A DNA stretch of 64,000 nucleotides, taken from assembly GCF_001870465.1 (NCBI RefSeq), contig NZ_MDGK01000040.1, positions 1 through 64,000 of the forward strand. Direction: 5' to 3'. Positions 59,229 to 64,000 of this stretch are shown piece by piece. This DNA is from Pseudomonas extremorientalis (GTDB taxonomy: Bacteria; Pseudomonadota; Gammaproteobacteria; Pseudomonadales; Pseudomonadaceae). The notes under the pieces were generated by a model. That model saw nothing but the letters and a program-made list of their open reading frames with translations. It had not been told where the DNA came from and did not search any database. Made by a program: the position numbers and the translations under genes. Numbering within the stretch: position 1 is the first letter of the stretch; every line of letters starts with the position of its first letter.

Positions 59229-59535
59229 TTTCGTTGCTTCCATTCAGTCGATCGAACACGCCAACACGGCGCGCCCGCGTATGTAATATCAATACGACAC
59301 TGTGTGCAACTCTGTATCTAACCAGGCTCTGTCCAGCGCCCTGAATCGCTACTGAAAATAGTATTAGGGTTAGGGCGATAACGGTATTACTGCCTATTAC
59401 AGGGAGAATGCTGAATAGATAGGGCACCGATCTCAGAAAAAAGTGAGCATCCGTCCCTACGTATCGGTCGCCAACTCCGACAACGGCCCCACATACCATA
59501 TGATACGACTCGGACCGTTTGGTCTGATTGGCCAT
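59218..59535 (-). CDS. Small membrane protein
   Basis: A 105-residue protein with one long or two short hydrophobic segments (VPYLFSILPVIGSNTVIALTLILFSVAI, about 37-64) between polar ends. The ribosome site GGAGGAGCG directly before ATG is strong. With the cytosolic partner it resembles small two-gene modules carried by phages for exclusion or toxicity, but that is speculation. Confidence 0.62.
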   Translation of the reverse strand: MANQTKRSESYHMVCGAVVGVGDRYVGTDAHFFLRSVPYLFSILPVIGSNTVIALTLILFSVAIQGAGQSLVRYRVAHSVVLILHTRARRVGVFDRLNGSNENGT

Positions 59536-59562
59536 CGCTCCTCCTGACAGCAGGCTGGAGCA

Positions 59563-59904
59563 GGTGTTGCTGTGACAGCAACACCTTCGCTCAATCGTGC
59601 TCCTTGCTCACCTTTAAGCGGTGGGGTGGTGAAGCGCCACCTCGCCTAAATCTGTCTCCCGGACAGAATTGAATCTGAGCAGCCAAGTTTGCATATCCTC
59701 AAAGCCGTGATTCCGGCTTTCAAATACCCGTAATCAGGGGTATTACCCCGCCGGGGAAGATCCGTCCAAATCTGGACACATTGAATCCGCGCCACGTTTT
59801 CATATTTCGCAAAACGTGGCGCGGAAACCTGACATCCCAAAACGGTATGTCAGCCCTCCCCGATCCGACCGCAATCTGAGATCGGACTGAGCCGAAATCT
59901 CGGC
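59563..59904. other. Array of nine hairpins in a gene-free region (59536-60100)
   Basis: In order: GGTGTTGCT/AGCAACACC (59563-59585), CTGTC/GACAG (59652-59666), AAAGCCG/CGGCTTT (59701-59720), AATACCC/GGGTATT (59723-59744), CCCC/GGGG (59746-59756), GTCCA/TGGAC (59764-59777), a perfect 15-bp stem TCCGCGCCACGTTTT/AAAACGTGGCGCGGA (59786-59825), CTGACAT/ATGTCAG (59829-59853) and CCGATC/GATCGG with GCCGA/TCGGC (59860-59904). Such density suggests a cis-acting DNA or RNA region such as an origin, packaging site or regulatory RNA. Confidence 0.7.
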
Positions 59905-60009
59905 CCTGTATCACTTTGGCTATCCTCGATTTACTGCAACAAAAACACCCTCTCCAATCCCGCCAAAACCAACTATTTCAGTCCCATTCAATCCCATTCT
60001 GTGTAGCAT

Positions 60010-60023
60010 CTTAGGTGCACCTA
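60010..60023. promoter_or_regulatory. Perfect 14-bp palindrome upstream of the rightward operon
   Basis: TTAGGTGCACCTAA, 77 bp before the first gene of the 60.1-63.7 kb operon. A dimeric regulator site is likely. Confidence 0.5.
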
Positions 60024-60100
60024 AAAAGCACTGGATAAATAATCAGATCATGCCTAATGTGAGTTTTTGAGCCACTCAAAACCCATTCGAGGCAGCACCT

Positions 60101-60277
60101 ATGAACACAGCTAAGCCCGCCCGAGGACGTCAGCACAAACCAACTCGCTCCGAAGTTGCTGCCGCCTGGGGCCGCCTTCGCGAAGCCGCAGCAGACGGAA
60201 GCGTTCAAGCATCCGCCCTGCTGATAGCGCTCGCTGAAAACAAACCGGTCATCGCCATGGAATCGCCGGCCGCATGA
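60101..60277 (+). CDS. Short 58-residue protein, first gene of the late-type operon
   Basis: A basic-to-acidic small protein (MNTAKPARGRQHKPTRSEVA...) of 58 residues with an amphipathic helix (VAAAWGRLREAAADGSVQASALLIALAE). Its TGA overlaps the ATG of the DUF5681 gene (ATGA). Too short for routine gene finding but its position and coupling support it. Function unknown. Confidence 0.6.
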   Translation: MNTAKPARGRQHKPTRSEVAAAWGRLREAAADGSVQASALLIALAENKPVIAMESPAA

Positions 60278-60690
60278 CTGATCGCGATAAAGCCGGCAAA
60301 TGGAAGCCAGGACAGTCGGGTAATCCCGGCGGCCGATCCGGCCAGACGCAAGAGCTGCGCGCCCGACTCGCGGAAGGTGCAGACGCCGTGACAAAGAAGG
60401 TTCTGACAGCGGCCAAGAAGGGCGATATGCAGGCTTGCCGACTGATCCTTGAGCGCCTGGTACCGCCAATCAAGCCCACTGCCGAGACAGTGTGCTTCGA
60501 ACTCGACGACACCGACCTACCCAGCGCAGCCAAATCAATCCTTCGCGCAGTTGCCGCCGGCGAGCTACCGCCCGACCAGGGCAAGGCATTGATCGAAGGG
60601 CTAGGCGCTGTTGCCCGAGTCATCGAGGTTGCCGAGCTACAGAAGGCCGTCGAAGAACTCCGCGAACAGATGGAGGGAATGCGGCAATGA
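60274..60690 (+). CDS. DUF5681 domain protein
   Basis: A 138-residue protein with the DUF5681 signature near the N-terminus (DKAGKWKPGQSGNPGGRSGQTQELRARL), then helical repeats (ADAVTKKVLTAAKKGDMQACRLILERLVPP) and a coiled coil at the end (AELQKAVEELREQMEG). Proteins of this type often sit next to phage DNA-packaging genes and look like small terminase-type DNA-binding proteins, but no terminase large subunit follows here. Both ends overlap neighbours by 4 bp. Confidence 0.8.
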   Translation: MTDRDKAGKWKPGQSGNPGGRSGQTQELRARLAEGADAVTKKVLTAAKKGDMQACRLILERLVPPIKPTAETVCFELDDTDLPSAAKSILRAVAAGELPPDQGKALIEGLGAVARVIEVAELQKAVEELREQMEGMRQ

Positions 60691-61118
60691 GCATTAAGTG
60701 GATGCGGGCCGAGCTCAAGCGAATTGCAGAGAAGATCGGCACCGAAGACGGAGAGACAGTGCTCGTTATGTTGACGGTGGTGGACTGCAGGGTTGACGCG
60801 GTTGAGGGGGAGATGGATTACCCCGAGACAGTGGGCCACTCGTTCAACTATCCGGTCCTGGGCGCGCAAACGGTGATGCACTTCCCACTGTGCACCATGA
60901 ACAGCAACGACGCAGCCAATCTGGCAGAGGCGTTCATTCTCCACGTCCGCGCAATTGAAAGCCTCCGCCGTCCCGCTCCGGTAGGTGTGATGGATATGCG
61001 GCCTTTCCCAAGTCCGGGTGCCTGGATCTTCCCACCGCTGGCTGATGAGCAAGACATCAAAGACCACGTCGCAGAACAGTACCAACTGATCATCGAGGCC
61101 CGCCATGAAGATCCGTAG
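60687..61118 (+). CDS. Hypothetical element protein
   Basis: A 143-residue protein (MSIKWMRAELKRIAEKIGTEDG...). It begins in the DUF5681 stop (ATGA) and overlaps the next gene by 14 bp. It has a mixed fold with NDAANLAEAFILHVRAIESLRRP helix and a C-terminal HVAEQYQLIIEARHEDP. No family recognised. Confidence 0.65.
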   Translation: MSIKWMRAELKRIAEKIGTEDGETVLVMLTVVDCRVDAVEGEMDYPETVGHSFNYPVLGAQTVMHFPLCTMNSNDAANLAEAFILHVRAIESLRRPAPVGVMDMRPFPSPGAWIFPPLADEQDIKDHVAEQYQLIIEARHEDP

Positions 61119-61314
61119 CCAGGTGGCCAAGCTGCGTCAGCAATCCGGGCTCACTCAATTCAATCGTGACGTGCGAGAGATCAGCGCCCTTATGGACGAG
61201 CTGCACGTAGCAGCAGCCGGCGGAGGCACCCGAGAAAACGTTTCCCTACTCGAAATCCTGAGCGAAGCCTCAGACCAAAACCGGCCGAACCACGGCCAGA
61301 CAATCAAAAGGTAA
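61105..61314 (+). CDS. Hypothetical short element protein
   Basis: A 69-residue protein (MKIRSQVAKLRQQSGLTQFN). Helical, basic at the start, disordered at the end. It is packed between two other genes of the operon. No family recognised. Confidence 0.58.
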   Translation: MKIRSQVAKLRQQSGLTQFNRDVREISALMDELHVAAAGGGTRENVSLLEILSEASDQNRPNHGQTIKR

Positions 61315-61318
61315 CCCA

Positions 61319-62152
61319 ATGAAAATCGGCAAACGATCCGTCCTCAAAGTTGGCTTGGCCAACCTCCATTACTCCGAATACGAACACTCCCAGGTAGAGG
61401 CAAGAACATTCAACATTCAACGACCCGATGGCACCAAAGGCACCTGGCAGGCCGGTGGCTTGCTGAAGTCTGTCCGCCATTTGCAGGGATTGTCGTTGGA
61501 GGCATTCAAGGACCTTGGAGAAGAAATCCTCTCGATTCGCGGGAACAAGGACCTTAACGCCGCTGCCATTGAGCGCAAGGGCAAGGAGCAGATTGATGGA
61601 ATCATCCCTGCCCTGATGCCTGCAATGGAGAAGGCAGCAAAAGATATGCTCACCTTGGCCCAGACAGTGGCCAGCGGCTTTGCAGCGGTCACGCCTCGCG
61701 CTAGCTCGGACGTTGTTGGTTTCCTGGCCGATCAGGAGCTACGAGCCATCGTGCGTAGCCTCAAGCCAGAAGAGCGCCAGCGACTAGTCGCTGAGGCGCG
61801 CGCAGGCAGTCACCCTGACGTTGTAGAGGCGGTGCTCAGGGCAAACCCAATGCTCTCCGGGCTATCGCCAGAGGCCGCTGACAGCCTTTCGCGCGCAGGC
61901 ATTGCCGCGTCGCGCGCCGAAGACATCGAAGGGCTCAAGCAGATGCTAGCGATCTACGATGACGTGCTGGCCACCGCCTCCAATGCTGGTGTCGCACTGA
62001 GCGGCATGGTTGCCAATTCGAATGGGTACACCGGCCGGTTTGAGAAGTGGAGATCGGGTTGCGAAGGCTCCGAAGCGCTTCGCGAGTGGCTGGCAAAAAT
62101 GCCCTCTCGCACCTCCGCAAAAGCGTCTCCTGATCAATCCGAAGCGGCCTAA
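61319..62152 (+). CDS. Hypothetical element protein, helical
   Basis: A 277-residue protein. The N-terminus (MKIGKRSVLKVGLANLHYSEYEHSQVEARTFNI) is beta-rich; the rest is mostly helical (VVGFLADQELRAIVRSLKPEERQRLVAEARAG, LSPEAADSLSRAGIAASRAEDIEGLKQMLAIYDDVL). It follows the previous gene by 4 bp. I recognise no family; a structural or scaffolding role cannot be excluded. Confidence 0.65.
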   Translation: MKIGKRSVLKVGLANLHYSEYEHSQVEARTFNIQRPDGTKGTWQAGGLLKSVRHLQGLSLEAFKDLGEEILSIRGNKDLNAAAIERKGKEQIDGIIPALMPAMEKAAKDMLTLAQTVASGFAAVTPRASSDVVGFLADQELRAIVRSLKPEERQRLVAEARAGSHPDVVEAVLRANPMLSGLSPEAADSLSRAGIAASRAEDIEGLKQMLAIYDDVLATASNAGVALSGMVANSNGYTGRFEKWRSGCEGSEALREWLAKMPSRTSAKASPDQSEAA

Positions 62153-62221
62153 CTGTCGCGCCCGTACGCTACGCAAGTATTGGTGGCGCCGATCAACGGC
62201 AGACTCTGTGAGTGTGAAGAC

Positions 62222-62566
62222 ATGACCTTTCAAGAGCGTTTTACCGAAGCGTGCAAAACGCAGAAATTCAAACCTTACGAACTGATCCAGGGGCCGGACG
62301 CCGGCTACTCGGTGTGGGAGGTCCAGCACGTCAGTGGTGGCCAACAAGTGACAGTCGACGGCCCCTTCTTCACTGAGGAAGAGGCCAGGGTTTCCGCCGA
62401 CCTGCTGAGGGGCACATTCCGAGGCGCCCGGGCCAGCGATTCGATCTACAACCGGGTGTGGAACTACGACCCGCGCCAGGAGCAACTGACCATCGACCAG
62501 GCGCATATGTCGCGCGCTGTACTCGCCATTCGCCTTGGGCTTCCAGCCCCTTCTACCAATCTATAG
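62222..62566 (+). CDS. Hypothetical element protein
   Basis: A 114-residue protein (MTFQERFTEACKTQKFKPYE...). It contains GYSVWEVQHVSGGQQVTVDGPFFTEEEARVSADLLRG, a small alpha/beta layout. It precedes the gpI-like pair by 8 bp. No family recognised. Confidence 0.62.
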   Translation: MTFQERFTEACKTQKFKPYELIQGPDAGYSVWEVQHVSGGQQVTVDGPFFTEEEARVSADLLRGTFRGARASDSIYNRVWNYDPRQEQLTIDQAHMSRAVLAIRLGLPAPSTNL

Positions 62567-62574
62567 GAGGCCCC

Positions 62575-63171
62575 ATGGCCGCCACAGCAATTGAATATGC
62601 CCCACTCACCACCATCAAGCTGTGCGGGCAACTACGGCAGTTCGGTAAGTCCTACCAGTTCTCCGTCCGCACGCCGGCCGAGGCGATCAAAGCATTGTCA
62701 GTGCAGATCCCAGGGTTTGAACGGTTTCTGTCAAACGCAAAGTCTCGCGGGCTCGTGTTCGCAGTCTTTCGAGGTAAGAAAAATATCGGTGAGGGTGAGC
62801 TTGGATTTCAAGGCAAAGGCGACATCATCATTGCCCCTGTGATCGTAGGCAGCAAACGCTCTGGAGTTCTGCAAACCGTCATCGGCGCCGTGCTGATCGC
62901 AGCCTCATTCTTCACGTTCTGGGCGCCCCCGGTATCAGCCGGGCTGCTTGCATCAGGAGTGGGTATGGTCGCCGGCGGCGTAATCCAAATGCTCAGCCCC
63001 CAGGCTGGCGGTCTCAAGACGAGCGCAGCGCCAGAAAACACGCCGGGATATGCGTTTGGCTCCGCTCGGAATACCACAGCCTCCGGCAACCCGGTACCGC
63101 TTTGCTGCGGCCACCGCCGCTGGGGTGGCGCGATCATCAGCGCTGCTATTTACGCTGAGGATCGGGTATGA
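62575..63171 (+). CDS. Lambda gpI-like tail-tip assembly protein, copy 1
   Basis: A 198-residue protein of the lambda tail assembly I family. The N-terminal half (about 1-90) is the beta-rich TAPI domain, followed by a hydrophobic Gly-rich stretch (99-140) and the conserved end GGLKTSAAPENTPGYAFGSARNT...GAIISAAIYAEDR. In lambda, gpI works with gpK, gpL and gpJ in building the tail tip. The conserved CYGRRRVGG element is changed to CCGHRRWGG (177-185) in this copy. AGGAGG is 6 bp before the ATG. It overlaps copy 2 by 4 bp. Confidence 0.86.
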   Translation: MAATAIEYAPLTTIKLCGQLRQFGKSYQFSVRTPAEAIKALSVQIPGFERFLSNAKSRGLVFAVFRGKKNIGEGELGFQGKGDIIIAPVIVGSKRSGVLQTVIGAVLIAASFFTFWAPPVSAGLLASGVGMVAGGVIQMLSPQAGGLKTSAAPENTPGYAFGSARNTTASGNPVPLCCGHRRWGGAIISAAIYAEDRV

Positions 63172-63752
63172 CTGCCATCGAATATGCACCGCGCACGACC
63201 ATTCTGCTCAGTGGCTCACTGGCCAAAAAATACGGCCGTCGACACACCTATGCCCTATCCGCTCATGGCGATACCAGGGAGGCGCTGCGGGCAATCGATG
63301 TAAATCACCCAGGCTTCCTGAGCGACATCGCGCGAGCAAGGTCTATCGGCCTGGAGTTCGCAATTTTTCGCGACAGGAAGAACGTAGGCGAATCCGAGTT
63401 GACTCTCGGCGGAGCTAGGGAAATACGGGTGGTTCCAGTGATCACCGGGAGCAAGCGCGCCGGGATACTTCAGACCATCGTGGGCATCGTGCTGATCGTG
63501 GCCAGCGCATTTACCAACGGCGCAACGCTTGCCCCAGGTATTGCGCTCGTGGCCGGCGGGGTAATCCAAATGCTAAGCCCCCAGGCCGGCGGCCTCAAGA
63601 CAAGCGCCGCACCAGAGAACACACCCGGATACGCATTCGGCAGCGCCAAGAACACCACTGCGTCGGGTAACCCTGTTCCGCTCTGTTACGGCAGGCGGCG
63701 AGTGGGCGGGGCGATCATCAGCGCCGCTATCTACGCCGAGGACCGAATGTAA
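63168..63752 (+). CDS. Lambda gpI-like tail-tip assembly protein, copy 2
   Basis: A 194-residue paralogue of copy 1. It keeps the standard element CYGRRRVGG (173-181). The block GGVIQMLSPQAGGLKTSAAP (130-149) and the following eleven residues are identical in both copies, but the codons differ at many third positions, so the pair is old and both proteins are kept by selection. The N-terminal halves are only moderately similar. No gpJ-like tail-fibre gene follows; instead a convergent gene ends at 63795. Confidence 0.87.
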   Translation: MTAIEYAPRTTILLSGSLAKKYGRRHTYALSAHGDTREALRAIDVNHPGFLSDIARARSIGLEFAIFRDRKNVGESELTLGGAREIRVVPVITGSKRAGILQTIVGIVLIVASAFTNGATLAPGIALVAGGVIQMLSPQAGGLKTSAAPENTPGYAFGSAKNTTASGNPVPLCYGRRRVGGAIISAAIYAEDRM

Positions 63753-63794
63753 GAACATCAACGCGCAGTGAACGGTGTAACTAGGAAACAAACT

Positions 63795-64000
63795 CTACGT
63801 AGCCGTGCCGTAGATCACTTTTTCCGCCACAAATCGAACGATAGGCAAATACTCTTCTATTATGCTCTCAGAGTCCGTCAGCGGTATGTGGCAATCTTCG
63901 CGCTTATAACGATCAGTAGAGTGCACTATCGCGTTTCTTACCTGTTTAAGAACCTTTGCCGTATTAGCCAGCGCGTGAGACTTATTGATCACAGTATCCT
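63795..64000 (-). CDS. C-terminal part of a HEPN-type (ApeA-like) protein, 5' end beyond window
   Basis: A leftward frame open to the window edge. The visible end includes LKQVRNAIVHSTDRYKREDC, with RNAIVH matching the HEPN RNase motif R-N-x3-H, and EYLPIVRFVAEKVIYGTAT at the end. The layout resembles the C-terminal end of ApeA-like HEPN abortive-infection proteins, known from anti-phage defence. Length of the missing N-terminal part is unknown. A GTG at 63992 could be read as a start, but the fold suggests a longer protein. Confidence 0.6.
   Translation of the reverse strand, partial: DTVINKSHALANTAKVLKQVRNAIVHSTDRYKREDCHIPLTDSESIIEEYLPIVRFVAEKVIYGTAT

Larger units (their letters stand above)
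53080..64000. mobile_element. Integrated phage-like element (satellite or reduced prophage), left end
   Basis: From the half-tRNA at 53080 to the right edge the gene content changes to: tyrosine integrase, RHH-like protein, AlpA-like Xis, HTH proteins, palindromic repeats, DUF4062 cargo, hairpin array, DUF5681 operon, two gpI-like tail-tip proteins and a HEPN fragment. No terminase large subunit, portal, capsid, tail tube, lysis or replicase gene is visible in 10.9 kb. GC is lower locally in 57.6-58.6 kb. The right att site is not in the window. Confidence 0.85.

Noticed and set aside
60249..61130. Leftward frame of 293 codons opposite the DUF5681 operon
   Set aside because: The rightward genes tile with start/stop overlaps and carry the DUF5681 signature. 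The leftward product is rich in Ser/Arg/Ala without a fold.
1..64000. CRISPR arrays, insertion sequences, rRNA or complete tRNA genes
   Set aside because: No regularly spaced direct repeats, transposase genes or complete cloverleaf sequences were found. The REP copies are inverted intergenic repeats and not CRISPRs.

Overview
The window is a chromosomal segment of a fluorescent Pseudomonas (P. fluorescens group). The evidence is gene content and order: a Pseudomonas-type yceD-rpmF-plsX-fab-pabC-mltG-tmk-holB-tatD block, rne with a Pseudomonas-style scaffold tail, a phoPQ/dctA block, nrdA, flgAMN and flgBCDE with FlgZ, and many copies of the GTGGGAGGGGGCTTGCCCCC-type REP/REPIN repeat typical of this group. 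No contig ends, rRNA, CRISPR arrays, insertion sequences or complete tRNA genes were seen.

Layout. (1) 1-2.5 kb: leftward L-arabinose uptake operon (SDR dehydrogenase, araF, 5' part of araG). (2) 2.5-8.1 kb: a GNAT acetyltransferase, two small unknown proteins, then a leftward operon gntR / ADP-ribosylglycohydrolase / NCS1 permease / PfkB kinase resembling E. coli yegUVW with a different transporter. (3) 8.1-24.9 kb: DUF1285, a lipoprotein, moaA, a TetR regulator, the sRNA rgsA, then tatD, holB, tmk, mltG, pabC, fabF, acpP, fabG, fabD, plsX, rpmF and yceD (leftward), maf (rightward), and sppA, a HAD phosphatase and rluC (leftward). pilZ is absent from its usual place between holB and tatD. 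(4) 24.9-42.4 kb: rne with a ~700-nt leader, mobA-like/xdhC, dctA with a sigma-54 promoter, an AraC regulator, phoPQ, a PPTase, an RstAB-like two-component system and nrdA (no nrdB beside it). (5) 42.4-52.8 kb: a putative secreted cysteine protease, flgBCDE, cheR, cheV, flgA, flgMN, flgZ and an MFS transporter, with recognisable sigma-54 and sigma-28 promoters.

(6) From 53.08 kb to the right edge lies an integrated mobile element. It begins in a 44-nt 3' remnant of a tRNA-Arg(CCT) gene whose chromosomal terminator is still present on the left, followed by a tyrosine integrase, a ribbon-helix-helix-like protein, an AlpA/Xis-like excisionase, small HTH replication/regulation proteins, a palindromic repeat cluster, an AT-rich DUF4062 gene (candidate defence cargo), a small membrane/cytosolic gene pair, a 340-bp array of nine hairpins, an operon of small unknown genes starting with a DUF5681 protein, two tandem lambda gpI-like tail-tip assembly paralogues, and the C-terminal end of a HEPN-type (RNAIVH motif) protein. 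In the 10.9 kb visible there is no terminase large subunit, portal, capsid or tail tube gene, so the element looks like a phage satellite or a reduced prophage; the right end is outside the window.

How the parts work together: the chromosomal part is mostly housekeeping (fatty-acid and phospholipid synthesis, cell-wall processing, rRNA modification, mRNA decay, flagellum export and chemotaxis). The novelty is concentrated in the mobile element, in the yeg-like nucleoside-type cluster, and in the protease gene between nrdA and flgE.
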